Shown here piece by piece: positions 54,961 through 63,753 of a stretch of DNA of 64,000 nt (positions are counted from its first letter, which is position 1; each line of letters opens with the position of its first letter). Source of the DNA: JAEVLT01 sp044598425 (GTDB taxonomy: Bacteria; Bacillota; Bacilli; Bacillales; Cytobacillaceae); assembly GCA_044598425.1 (NCBI GenBank), contig CP172536.1, forward strand, positions 3,286,001 through 3,350,000, in the 5' to 3' direction. The position numbers were made by a program, and so were the translations under genes. A model generated the notes under the pieces. That model saw only the letters and a list, made by a program, of their open reading frames with translations, was not told where the DNA came from and made no database searches.

Positions 54961-56058
54961 CTAAATCAACCTTTCCCGGTCTAAAATGGTGATGAAATTC
55001 ATTGCTGTCTTTTCAATTGCAGTTGTGGTTGAATGGTTCTTTACTTTACTGGTTGATGGATCGTAGATGTGGGAAAAAAGCGGGTCATTGTGTTTCCATG
55101 TACAGAGATTTTTTAGGAGCATTAATTGTTGGATCGCCTCCAAATGGGGGATGGAGTATTTCTTCGTTAAAAGGTAAACAGTGTAAGCCAGTGCAACTTG
55201 AGTCCCCGTTAAACCAGATACATACTGTTTTCGATTGGCCATTTGCCGTGGAAACAATTTCAGCCAGCTTTCAAAAAAGGCAATCGAAATCCTCTGAACA
55301 TCGTTTGGATGGCAATTTCGGAAATAAGCTGTTCCTTTTTTCTCGGATAATTTTCCTTCGAATAAAGCAATGAGACTTTTTCGAATGTTGATCAGTGAAG
55401 TAAGCGCCGTGTTCTGGATCGTCAGACGCGAGAGCTTTTGTTCGATCTCAAACTTTGTTTGCAGCTGATTGGCGACCTTCCGTGCTAACTCGGTATATTC
55501 ATCGCGCTGATCGTATTGCATAATCAGTCCAATATGCGCTTCCTTGCGCTCGGTATTGATATCTGTGAACAACTGGCGCTCTTCTTGTTGGGTCAAATCC
55601 AAATATACTTGCATCGAGACAGGATAGGCTCGTAGTTTGTCAATGTGTTTTTGTATCGTATCCGCTTCTTCCTTGTTTCCGGACTCTTCAGCTGATTCTT
55701 TGCGTGACTTTAAATGACTTAAGGCCGAGGACATCGCTGCCGTCCTGTGCTGCCCATCCAATATGTATAGCTTGCACCCGGGGGCCAGCTCCCAGCCATT
55801 TTGTGTTTCCTTGATTGCTCCCCTTGCCGAAAAAACAAATGGGGAAAAATAGAAGTCTTTATTTTCCAGAGCATCGATGATAAACTCTCGAATTTCCGAT
55901 CGACGCTTTAGATCCAAGCTGCGCTGCACTTCGGGATCGACTTCAAAAATGGCCTCCAATGTGGAGAAGCGCAGCTGTGTAATTAAAACTCTTTTTCCAA
56001 ATTGATTGTAACCGTTTCCCTTTATCGTTGTACGAATATCCGTTGTCAAAAGTTCCAT
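54961..56058 (-). CDS. DndB-like DGQHR-domain protein A
   Basis: The ATG with GAGGAGGG upstream gives 365 residues from MELLTTDIRTTIKGNGYNQF. The full DGQHR motif stands at 101-105 (YILDGQHRTAAM), with FTDINTERKEAH near 170, both typical of DndB and related orphan proteins. Twenty further codons are open upstream but have no site. It is first of a two-gene unit with protein B. Such pairs may be phage-defence or DNA-repair related, but only family resemblance supports that. Confidence 0.8.
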   Translation of the reverse strand: MELLTTDIRTTIKGNGYNQFGKRVLITQLRFSTLEAIFEVDPEVQRSLDLKRRSEIREFIIDALENKDFYFSPFVFSARGAIKETQNGWELAPGCKLYILDGQHRTAAMSSALSHLKSRKESAEESGNKEEADTIQKHIDKLRAYPVSMQVYLDLTQQEERQLFTDINTERKEAHIGLIMQYDQRDEYTELARKVANQLQTKFEIEQKLSRLTIQNTALTSLINIRKSLIALFEGKLSEKKGTAYFRNCHPNDVQRISIAFFESWLKLFPRQMANRKQYVSGLTGTQVALAYTVYLLTKKYSIPHLEAIQQLMLLKNLCTWKHNDPLFSHIYDPSTSKVKNHSTTTAIEKTAMNFITILDRERLI

Positions 56059-56512
56059 TTTATCCCTCCTCGTTTCCATTATGATACTAGTAAATTTAAA
56101 TGTAAATGCTATTTTCAAATAACAGTCAGTTGATTTTCACTCTCGACGCATCTCAGTTTATTGCCTTTTTAGCGGAACCTTGATCGTTTTCTATTTTAGA
56201 AGTATAATAATTGATTTCCGATTTCAAAAGCGATTAAAACGGCTGGAGAAACGGGGGCTTGCTGCACATTTCTAAACCATTTTAGCTAATTTTTAAAATA
56301 AAAGCTTCCAATTTAAAAGTTCAAAAAGAGTTAACTTTTCTATCTTTAATCCTGAATAAGGCCGCAAAGCAGACAATCCACGTCAAATTTTCTTCCTATT
56401 CTAATCGACAATTTTCGTACAGCAAACGATTGTATAATTCATGCATCGAGACCGATTTAGAGCAGACAGTTCGAAAAGGTCTAAGTAAGGGGGATTGCGA
56501 TCCTTATTTTAA
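56059..56512. other. Intergenic region upstream of the DndB-like pair
   Basis: About 450 bp, AT-rich, with no convincing open frame, repeat or RNA gene. Confidence 0.4.
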
Positions 56513-56513
56513 A

Positions 56514-56550
56514 CAAAAAGAGAGCTTCTTTTTTGTAAGAGCTCTCCTTT
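56514..56550 (-). terminator. Intrinsic terminator of the oxidoreductase gene
   Basis: On the minus strand, GAGAGCTCTT and GAAGCTCTC pair imperfectly, followed by TTTTTG. Confidence 0.75.
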
Positions 56551-56575
56551 TTGGGCCATTTTGTTGTCCGTCGTT

Positions 56576-57487
56576 TTATTCTTGTCCTTCCAGTTGTCTC
56601 GCTATTTCTTCGCATAACCGGTGGGTTTCCAAAGCATCTCGGGCGGTTATGGCTGGGTTGGCGTTCTTGTTAATTGCATCAATAAAATCCATAACCATGG
56701 CTTCAAAGCCCCGTTTAAACAGTGTTGTTTGCCAATCACCAAAGCGGATTTCCGTTTCCGATTGGTCTTTTGAAATCACGAGATTTGCAAGATTGTAGGC
56801 TGTTCTTTTTTCAATTGGACTCATCACTTCAGCTTTTTCTTCGGTTGTCCCACTTTCCCTATTCATGATGCCAATGGCCGTAGCTTGATTGGATATGAAT
56901 TGGACAATGACATGCGAAAGCAGCTCGCCCGTCTTCGTTCCGCGAACGAGGACTTCTTCAATCGGATAGAGAAAAAGATACCTCATCGTATCAACAACAT
57001 GGATAAAGTCATCAAAAATGAACGTTCGGATTTCTCCAGGCAGCGATGGCCGATTTTTTTGCACAATGACCATGTTGGGCTGGTTGACTTCTTTTAATTG
57101 CTGAATGGCTGGTGCAAATCTTCGGTTAAAACCGGTCATTAACAGCAAATTTTTTTGCTCTGCTAATTCGACTAATGCTTTAGAAGTGCTGTACTGATCG
57201 GTAATTGGTTTATCAACAAAGACATGAATCCCGTTTGTTAAAAGTTCTCTTACAACTTCTTCATGAGTTTCGGTCGATGAATGAACAAATGCGGCGTTGA
57301 TCTTACTTTGAATGAGCGACTCAAGGCTAGTATGAACGTTGTTAAAGCGATATTTCTCCGCAATTGCCGCTGCCTTCTGCTGGTTTGGTGTGTATAGATG
57401 AAATTCTACATCATCTGTAGCCGCGTAAATCGGCAAATATGCTTTTTGCGCAATATCCCCCAGCCCGATAACCCCCACTTTTATCAT
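56576..57487 (-). CDS. Gfo/Idh/MocA-family NAD(P)-dependent oxidoreductase
   Basis: The 303-residue enzyme begins MIKVGVIGLGDIAQKAYLPI, a Rossmann dinucleotide fold. HVFVDKPIT near residue 90 holds the catalytic Lys and MTGFNRRFAP near 117 belongs to the family. The C-terminal half has the mixed sheet of sugar or bile-pigment reductases (YceM/MviM type). The substrate is unknown. A ribosome site AAAGGAG precedes the ATG. It stands alone between two non-coding regions. Confidence 0.9.
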   Translation of the reverse strand: MIKVGVIGLGDIAQKAYLPIYAATDDVEFHLYTPNQQKAAAIAEKYRFNNVHTSLESLIQSKINAAFVHSSTETHEEVVRELLTNGIHVFVDKPITDQYSTSKALVELAEQKNLLLMTGFNRRFAPAIQQLKEVNQPNMVIVQKNRPSLPGEIRTFIFDDFIHVVDTMRYLFLYPIEEVLVRGTKTGELLSHVIVQFISNQATAIGIMNRESGTTEEKAEVMSPIEKRTAYNLANLVISKDQSETEIRFGDWQTTLFKRGFEAMVMDFIDAINKNANPAITARDALETHRLCEEIARQLEGQE

Positions 57488-57521
57488 GCTGCCATCTCCT
57501 TTGCATTTTGAATTGAGATCT

Positions 57522-57780
57522 TTATCGATAAGATTAACATACTTTCGAGAGGGGATGAGCCCGTCTTATCGCCACTTTGGGTCTTTTATCGATAAGTCTT
57601 TGTGCGTTATCCATGGTTTTTCCCATTTTACCCGTGTGATTTTCAAATTTTTCCGTATCTATTTCGGCGTTATCCATAGGAATCCGGTTTTTATCTGTAC
57701 GAATTTCGTCTTTATTCCGCCAATTTCACAATTTATTCCACAGCTGTCACCATATATGTTCGCCTGTCTCAATTTATTCT
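57522..57780. repeat. 21-bp-phased TTATCC/TTATTCC array
   Basis: A TTAT(C/T)C-type motif recurs at strict 21-bp spacing: the A falls at 57609, 57630, (57651 T), 57672, 57693, 57714, 57735 and 57756. At both ends, 57524-57588 and 57776, spacing is 20-23. Sequence between motifs differs from unit to unit, so this is not simple recent duplication. It fills the gap between the oxidoreductase and the chemoreceptor. Confidence 0.8.
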
Positions 57781-57812
57781 CCTTTCAAGCTATTTTAAGA
57801 CTCAAGCCGATA

Positions 57813-57860
57813 TTAAAAACCCCTATCGATAACAGTAATAAACGAATCATCGATAGGGAT
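57813..57860 (-). terminator. Intrinsic terminator of the chemoreceptor gene
   Basis: On the minus strand, CCCTATCGAT and ATCGATAGGGG form a stem followed by TTTTT. Confidence 0.85.
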
Positions 57861-57874
57861 CCAATTCAATCCGG

Positions 57875-59566
57875 CTATACTTTAAAACGATTGACAAGTG
57901 CCATTAATTCCTCAGCCAGTGAAGCAAGGGCCTGAGCAGAAGCACTGATTTCCTCCATGGAGGCAAGCTGCTCCTCCGTAGAAGCTGCAACTTCTTCAGA
58001 GCTCGATGCATTGGCTTGTGCCAGACTAGATATTTCGTTAGCCAACGCAGAGACCCCTTCAATGTTTGAGGTAATTTCTTTTACTGTCGCAGATACCTCT
58101 TCAATTTGCGGCGTCATGTTTCGAGTGCTATTTAAGATTTCCGTAAATTTTTTCGAAGTTTGTTCAGATACTTTAACCCCATCTTGAACATTTGCCATTA
58201 CTTCATGCATGATTTTTACTGATTCTTCTGTATCCTGTTGAATGACTGTAATTAAACTGGCAATATTTTTAGTAGAAACCTGCGATTGTTCTGCTAATTT
58301 CCTTACTTCATCTGCAACCACCGCAAACCCTTTTCCATGTTCACCTGCCCGTGCAGCTTCGATTGCAGCATTTAAAGCTAACAGGTTTATTTGATCCGTT
58401 ATTCCGCTTATTACCGCTAGAATATTACCAATCTCTTTCGAACGCTCAGAAAGCGCGCCAATGACCTTGTTTGAACGGTTTACAGAGTCTTGTATATGCT
58501 TCATTTGTTTCAAATTATTTGCAACAAATTGTCCGCCCTCTTCTGCTTCATAGGAAGATTTTTTTGATAGCTCTGCCACATTCGCTGAACGGTTGGAAAT
58601 TTGTATTACTCCTTCTACGATTTCTTGCAAGGCTGTTGAATTCATTTCCAACTTTGAAGTAGTAACTTCAGAACCGCCCGCAATTTCTTGAATAGCAGTT
58701 GAAACCGTTTCTGCTGCTTTTGTTGATTCTTCTGCGCTTGCGTTTAATTCTTCAGCAGAAGCAGCAACTTGGTCTGAATAAGTAGCAATACCACTAATCA
58801 TTTCACGTAAATTAAAGGTCATTTGTTCAAATGATTGGTTTAAACGATAAATCTCATCCTTACTTTTGATCACCAGCTTTTCAACATTCAAATCTCCCGC
58901 AGCCACTTGATTAACATTATTCCCAAGCTTTACAATTGGCCTTGAGATAAGAATTGAAATAATAATTCCACTGATTATTGCGATGAGAGTGGCAACGACA
59001 CTCAGAATCAATACTTTTGCTAAACCAGCTTTCGAATTAGCCTTCGTTTGCGCTATGTTTTTATCTAAAATATCCTTCTTAAGCCAATTATTTAAAGAAT
59101 CCGTTGTTACGGTCAGTTTGTTACTGATCGGAACAATTTTTTCAAGTCCATCCTTAATCGCTTTTTGTTTATCCGTTGAAATAGAATTCATTACTTCATT
59201 TGAAATTTGGCTATATTGATGATTTAAATCCGCAATCATATCCAGCCGATCTCTTGTTTCCTGTAAAGTTGATATTTCTTTTCCTTGCTGGATAAGGTCG
59301 TTAATCTTTGCATTCTCTTCATTCATCTTATCTTTATAATTATTGTCTCCATATAACATATAGGCCCGATAGTAACCGACTTGCAAAGCAGACGCGGTTT
59401 GAATGTCTTTTGTAATCGATCTTAGCTTCGTAACCGTATCGATTATATAATCATAGGATCGGTTGGTTTCTTTCATATTTTTATAGGAAAAGAAAGAGGA
59501 TAACCCAAAGATCATAGATACAATTAAAAAGCTTCCAATAAGTTTTTGTTTAATGCTAAAATTCAT
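57875..59566 (-). CDS. Methyl-accepting chemotaxis protein
   Basis: This 563-residue chemoreceptor has membrane segment one (about residues 9-28), an outside four-helix-bundle sensor (30-180), segment two (about 187-210), a HAMP domain and a long signalling coiled coil. The hairpin tip (INLLALNAAIEAARAGEHGK, then GFAVVADEVRKLAEQS) is the invariant CheA/CheW-binding part. Length is normal. The ligand is unknown. A near-consensus sigma-D promoter lies 45 bp upstream, placing it in the motility regulon. Confidence 0.95.
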   Translation of the reverse strand: MNFSIKQKLIGSFLIVSMIFGLSSFFSYKNMKETNRSYDYIIDTVTKLRSITKDIQTASALQVGYYRAYMLYGDNNYKDKMNEENAKINDLIQQGKEISTLQETRDRLDMIADLNHQYSQISNEVMNSISTDKQKAIKDGLEKIVPISNKLTVTTDSLNNWLKKDILDKNIAQTKANSKAGLAKVLILSVVATLIAIISGIIISILISRPIVKLGNNVNQVAAGDLNVEKLVIKSKDEIYRLNQSFEQMTFNLREMISGIATYSDQVAASAEELNASAEESTKAAETVSTAIQEIAGGSEVTTSKLEMNSTALQEIVEGVIQISNRSANVAELSKKSSYEAEEGGQFVANNLKQMKHIQDSVNRSNKVIGALSERSKEIGNILAVISGITDQINLLALNAAIEAARAGEHGKGFAVVADEVRKLAEQSQVSTKNIASLITVIQQDTEESVKIMHEVMANVQDGVKVSEQTSKKFTEILNSTRNMTPQIEEVSATVKEITSNIEGVSALANEISSLAQANASSSEEVAASTEEQLASMEEISASAQALASLAEELMALVNRFKV

Positions 59567-59609
59567 GCTGTCATTAATCCCCCAATTTTTACTTTTTATA
59601 TATAAATTA

Positions 59610-59636
59610 ATATCGACAAATTCATTAAAAAGTTTA
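59610..59636 (-). promoter_or_regulatory. Sigma-D promoter for the chemoreceptor gene
   Basis: On the minus strand it reads TAAA-N15-GTCGATAT against the consensus TAAA-N15-GCCGATAT: 11 of 12 positions and exact spacing. Confidence 0.9.
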
Positions 59637-59746
59637 GTAAAAACATGGAGAAATCACTATGTAAAATTTAGTAAAAATTATTATTTTAAAAAATCATTAT
59701 TGTTCGTAAAAGCGAGAGAATGGTTTTTAAAAAATAAATTTCGGAC

Positions 59747-59759
59747 GGTGCCTGGCACC
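59747..59759. repeat. GGTGCCTGGCACC motif
   Basis: A 13-bp palindrome with a single central base. A one-base variant (GGTGTCTGGCACC) occurs at 61251-61263. It lies 75 bp before the DUF1284 gene. Confidence 0.7.
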
Positions 59760-59832
59760 CTACTAAGGAAGGATTTTACCTCAAAGTTAAGAATATAAAT
59801 ACAGTACATACATTGATATGGGAGGAATTTAG

Positions 59833-60261
59833 TTGGAGAGAGTACTTCGCGGACACCATCTTTTATGCGTTCACGGCTTCAAAGGGATGGGGTATAGTCC
59901 CGAATTCATTGTAAAAATGGGCGAAATTGTTAAAGATATTCGAGAAGCGAGGAAAGATTTTACGATCAAGGTTGTTGCGGCTTTTGACGATGCTTGTATC
60001 GCCTGCCCGCACAGAGGGGTAACTGAGTGCGAAGCTTCAGAGGGATCAAATGACCATGTCTTGTCAATGGACGAAAAAGTCATTCGCCATCTCGGTCTGG
60101 AAGCGGAAAAATCCTACCTAAAATCTGAATTGATGGCACTGACAGCCGAGAAGGTACGGCCATCCGATCTCGATTATTTATGTGCGGGGTGTTCATGGCT
60201 GCGTTTTGGGGTCTGCAAAGAAGGGATCAGTACCATCCGCCTTGCACATAATCGTGAATAA
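59833..60261 (+). CDS. DUF1284-family cysteine-rich protein
   Basis: A TTG with GGGAGG seven bases upstream gives 142 residues from MERVLRGHHLLCVHGFKGMG. Cys pairs CIACPHRGVTEC near 56 and CAGCSWLRFGVC near 118 could bind iron-sulfur or zinc. The RGHHLLC start is typical of the DUF1284 family, whose role is unknown. It is a stand-alone gene with its own terminator. Confidence 0.88.
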   Translation: MERVLRGHHLLCVHGFKGMGYSPEFIVKMGEIVKDIREARKDFTIKVVAAFDDACIACPHRGVTECEASEGSNDHVLSMDEKVIRHLGLEAEKSYLKSELMALTAEKVRPSDLDYLCAGCSWLRFGVCKEGISTIRLAHNRE

Positions 60262-60270
60262 AACGTGAGA

Positions 60271-60305
60271 AGGAATCAAAGAGACCCCTTTGATTCCTTT
60301 TTTTG
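60271..60305 (+). terminator. Intrinsic terminator of the DUF1284 gene
   Basis: AGGAATCAAAG and CTTTGATTCCT form a stem followed by seven T residues. Confidence 0.9.
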
Positions 60306-60433
60306 TCCTACAAAATCACGGCAGCTGCAGGCTCACGTAACCAAATGATTGATCTACTGTTATTATAGTGAATTGTGGCAAAAGAAGGCTTGCGATTTGG
60401 TCGATATTTATTCAGCTTAAAATCGCCCGCCTC

Positions 60434-61177
60434 CTATTTAAGCCACAACGCCAATATCCCTAAATATTCTTTTAAAGCAAGCCGGGTATTTTCAAGTCCG
60501 GATGGAACAAATTGGTTGGCGTAGATGGCAATGGTTTTATTGGTTATGTAGTCTGTTGGATAAGGCAGAACCTGTACCCCCTGCTGGGCAAAATTGATCA
60601 CTGCCCGTTTCATATGAAAAGCTGAAGTAATCAATATGGGATGTTTGAAATGGCCGGCGGAAAGAATCTGTTTTGTAAACTTGGCATTTTGCTCCGTATT
60701 TAAACTTTTCTTATCAAGAAGGATTTTTTCCGCGGAAATACCCAAACTGATTAGCTGCCTTTTCGCAATTTCTGCTTCATTACCAGAGTCCTTAAAAACC
60801 GTTCCTCCTGAAATGATGATTGGAAGATGGGTTTTTTTGTACATTCTAGCAGCTGTTAACAGGCGGTTCGCGCTATGCCCTGTCAATTGTCCTTGTCCAT
60901 CGATATCCGTTGTGTCTCCTGTCGCCCCGCCTCCCAGCATGACGATCACATCACCTTTTATTGTCTGCGGAGGCTGATACAATTTTTCCAAAGAATGAAG
61001 CAGCAGCTCACCGGTTATTTCCGCAGAAAAAAGGTAGATAAAAAAGGAAAGAATCAGCAGAAAGAGACCATTCTTTTTTTGAAAGCGATAGAACCATATC
61101 CCTGCTGCGAATAGTAAAAGGATAAAAAGACCTGGCGGTAGTAAAAATCCATAAATAAATTTGATAATGTATAGCAA
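60434..61177 (-). CDS. YdcF/ElyC-type DUF218 membrane protein
   Basis: A TTG with GGGGGAGG at eight bases gives 247 residues from MLYIIKFIYGFLLPPGL. Two N-terminal membrane segments come first, then the DUF218 domain with IVMLGGGATGDTTDIDG, RLLTAARMYKKT, IISGGTVF and the SLNTEQNAKF segment, which in family members binds a nucleotide-like ligand. ElyC-type proteins act in envelope carbohydrate metabolism; the function here is not known. The frame is open 13 codons further, but that part is the repeated GGGACGGTTCTC motif, so the internal TTG is preferred. Confidence 0.85.
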   Translation of the reverse strand: MLYIIKFIYGFLLPPGLFILLLFAAGIWFYRFQKKNGLFLLILSFFIYLFSAEITGELLLHSLEKLYQPPQTIKGDVIVMLGGGATGDTTDIDGQGQLTGHSANRLLTAARMYKKTHLPIIISGGTVFKDSGNEAEIAKRQLISLGISAEKILLDKKSLNTEQNAKFTKQILSAGHFKHPILITSAFHMKRAVINFAQQGVQVLPYPTDYITNKTIAIYANQFVPSGLENTRLALKEYLGILALWLK

Positions 61178-61200
61178 AAACCGCACCTCCCCCGGGAATA

Positions 61201-61310
61201 GGGGGACGGTTCTCATGTTTCCTTCAGGGTAAAATTCACAAATCCCAAGTGGTGTCTGGCACCGAACTTTCTCCTAATCCCTCTCGAAAAAACACGAGAA
61301 CCGTCCCTAT
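61201..61310. repeat. GGGACGGTTCTC inverted pair around a GGTGTCTGGCACC motif
   Basis: GGGGACGGTTCTCATGTTT lies at about 61202-61220 and its inverse AACACGAGAACCGTCCC at about 61291-61307, with GGTGTCTGGCACC at 61251-61263 between. A degenerate AGAGAACCGTGCC copy is at about 63420. These motifs are common in Bacillaceae intergenic DNA; their role is unknown. Confidence 0.65.
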
Positions 61311-61972
61311 AGTTCCCAATCAATTTCCTCTCGCCCGATTTGCCGCAAAAATGCATTTGTTCTCGAAAAAGGTCTGCTGCCAAAAAAGCCCCGATTGGCG
61401 GAAAATGGACTTGGGTGCGGGGATTTTATGATGAAATGTCGTGATGAGGTAATGAACTGTTGTTTTTGCATGGCAAAATTTCCCCAAAGAATAAATACAA
61501 CTGGTTCCTCACGCTGATTTAGCATTTCGATCACTCTGTCTGTAAACGTCTCCCAGCCAAGATCTTTATGAGAATTAGGCTGACCGGCCCGAACGGTTAA
61601 CACCGAATTCAACAGCAGCACTCCCTGCTTTGCCCACTTGACGAGATATCCATTATCAGGAATTAGGCAGCCTAGATCCGCATGGAGCTCCTTGAAAATA
61701 TTTTGCAATGACGGCGGCACTTTTACTCCAGGCTTTACAGAAAAACTTAAGCCGTGCGCCTGCCCTGGGCCATGGTAAGGATCTTGACCAATGATCACAA
61801 CCTTTGTTTCTTGATAGGTGGTATAGTGCAATGCATTAAAAATATCGTGCTGATCAGGATAAATGACTCTTGTTGCATACTCTTCCTTCAAAATTTGCCG
61901 CAGCCGCTGATAGTAAGGTTTGGTAAATTCTCCCTGCAACAGCGGCCCCCAATCATTTTTTAAAATGGCCAT
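61307..61972 (-). CDS. ung: Uracil-DNA glycosylase, family 1
   Basis: Ung removes uracil from DNA as the first step of base-excision repair. The ATG gives 221 residues from MAILKNDWGPLLQGEFTKPY, lining up with B. subtilis Ung. The water-activating loop GQDPYHGPGQAHGLSFSV near 63 and the DNA-intercalating HPSPFSANRGFFGSRPF near 187 are intact. A GTG four codons upstream is also possible. The stop lies at the edge of the GGGACGG motif. Standard length. Confidence 0.95.
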   Translation of the reverse strand: MAILKNDWGPLLQGEFTKPYYQRLRQILKEEYATRVIYPDQHDIFNALHYTTYQETKVVIIGQDPYHGPGQAHGLSFSVKPGVKVPPSLQNIFKELHADLGCLIPDNGYLVKWAKQGVLLLNSVLTVRAGQPNSHKDLGWETFTDRVIEMLNQREEPVVFILWGNFAMQKQQFITSSRHFIIKSPHPSPFSANRGFFGSRPFSRTNAFLRQIGREEIDWEL

Positions 61973-62079
61973 TTTATCGTACACTCATTTCTCTTTTATG
62001 ACTACTTGTTCAGCGTTATTTTGTCTAAGAAGGACCATAGAACACAATTCATGCCGTGCCAAACCGTTTTTTTCGGAAA

Positions 62080-63140
62080 CGCGTCATGAAACCTCTTCCC
62101 ATGACCCGTTCCACGATTTTTTTTTCGGAAACACGTCATGACATCACCCCTCATGACCCGTTGAATCAATTTTTTAACCGAAACACGGCATGACACCATC
62201 TCTCATGACCCGTTGAATCAATTTTTTAACCGAAACACGGCATGAAACCTCTTCTCATGACCCGTTGAATCAATTTTTTAACCGAAACGCGGCATGAAAC
62301 CCCTTCCCATGACCCGTTCATCTATTTTTTTAACCGAAATGCGTCATGAAACCTCTTCTCATGACCCGTTGAATCAATTTTTTAACCGAAATGCGTCATG
62401 ACATCACCTCTCATGACCTGTTGAATCAATTTTTTAACCGAAACGCGGCATGAAACCTCTTCTCATGACCCGTTGAATCAATTTTTTAACCGGAACGCGA
62501 TATGAAGCCTCTTCTCATGACCCGTTCATCTATTTTTTTAACCGAAATGCGGCATGAAACCACCTCTCATGACCTGTTGAATCAATTTTTTAACCGAAAT
62601 GCGGCATGACACCACCTCTCATGACCTGTTGAATCAATTTTTTAACCGAAATGCGTCATGACATCACCTCTCATGACCCGTTCATCTATTTTTTTAACCG
62701 AAACACGTCATGACACCACCTCTCATGACCTGTTGAATCAATTTTTTAACCGAAATGCGCCATGACACCACCTCTCATGACCCGTTGAATCAATTTTTTA
62801 ACCGAAATGCGGCATGACATCACCTCTCATGACCCGTTCATCTATTTTTTTAACCGAAATGCGGCATGACACCACCTCTCATGACCTGTTGAATCAATTT
62901 TTTAACCGAAATGCGTCATGAAGCCTCTTCCCATGACCTGTTGAATCAATTTTTTAAACCGAAACGCGTCATGACATCACCTCTCATGACCCGTTCATCT
63001 ATTTTTTTAACCGAAATGCGGCATGAAGCCCCTTCCCATGACCCATTGAATCAATTTTTTAACCGAAATGCGTCATGACACCACCTCTCATGACCCGTTG
63101 AATCAATTTTTTAACCGAAACGCGGCATGAAGCTTCCCAT
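62080..63140. repeat. 21-copy array of 52-bp dyad repeats
   Basis: Twenty complete units and one shortened unit follow at 52-bp spacing (for example 62133, 62185, 62237, 62289). Each has an inverted pair ACG-GTCATGA, nine bases, TCATGACCCGT, then a T-rich linker ending TTTTTTAACCGAA. Linkers come in two forms, GAATCAA and CATCTAT. The centre and flanks vary by single bases from unit to unit. No unit has a unique insert. A partial copy begins near 62050. Nothing else is seen from 61985 to 62079. Confidence 0.95.
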
Positions 63141-63323
63141 AAACCGGCCAGCATCTTTTTTACCTTAAACGGTTAATCGACGCCCTGAGTGTGAATCCAA
63201 CTCTAAAATTTAGTAGTTTCTTTTTTATTATAAAAAGGAACGCATTGAAGCTCAATTGAAATCTTAATAAATGCTATATCTGTTTTGTTTTTGGCGCGGC
63301 CATCACACTGTAAAAAAAAGACT
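63141..63323. other. Intergenic region between the array and the metE promoter
   Basis: About 180 bp, no gene, repeat or RNA recognised. Confidence 0.4.
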
Positions 63324-63352
63324 TTGACAGTAACATCTTCTCATGCTAGTAT
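63324..63352 (+). promoter_or_regulatory. Sigma-A promoter for the metE leader
   Basis: TTGACA-N17-TAGTAT: a perfect -35 and ideal spacing, about 95 bp before the riboswitch. Confidence 0.8.
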
Positions 63353-63444
63353 TTTTATTAAATTTAAAAAATTTATGAAACTTGGAGCCGTGCCTCTATT
63401 TCCACACAAAAGGAAACAAGAGAACCGTGCCTCTGTTTCAATGC

Positions 63445-63615
63445 TTCAGGTGCTGAGCAAAGTACTGTTCAGTTAAAAGGGAAGTCCGGTTAAATGCCGG
63501 CGCGGTCCCGCCACTGTATTGGGGAGCAACTTATCGTCAAACCACTGTTTCATTGAAATGGGAAGGGATAAGAAGCGGTGAACCAGAGCCAGGAGACCTG
63601 CCTGTTGTATGCACT
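63445..63615 (+). promoter_or_regulatory. Cobalamin riboswitch of metE
   Basis: Conserved elements appear in order: AGGTGC at the start, TTAAAAGGGAAGTCCGGT, the core GCGCGGTCCCGCCACTGT, then GAGCCAGGAGACCTGCCTG. It lies upstream of a terminator and metE. Coenzyme B12 would switch off the B12-independent enzyme when the B12-dependent one can work. Confidence 0.95.
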
Positions 63616-63699
63616 TTTACTCTACGGGTATATAGAGGAGGTGAAATACGCAACGGTGAGAAAATCAACTTTCTCAACTGTATTTAACTATGCGCATTT

Positions 63700-63733
63700 A
63701 TCTCTCTTTTCCTAGAAAAGAGAGATTTTTTCA
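63700..63733 (+). terminator. Riboswitch-controlled intrinsic terminator
   Basis: TCTCTCTTTT and AAAAGAGAGA form a stem followed by TTTTTTC. It lies 85 bp after the cobalamin aptamer and probably forms when B12 is bound. Confidence 0.85.
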
Positions 63734-63753
63734 TTTTAAAAAGGGTGAACTTT

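Noticed and set aside
53919..56058. Complete DNA phosphorothioation (Dnd) system
   Set aside because: Only DndB-like proteins are present; no cysteine desulfurase, DndC, DndD or DndE gene is in the window.
56430..56798. 122-residue plus-strand frame
   Set aside because: Antisense to the oxidoreductase terminator and 3' end; Cys- and Ser-rich with no support.
62002..62199. 65-residue minus-strand frame at the array edge
   Set aside because: It is composed of the 52-bp repeat and its edge; no ribosome site or family.
62080..63140. CRISPR array
   Set aside because: The period is regular, but there are no unique spacers; the whole 52-bp unit is repeated, and no cas gene is near.
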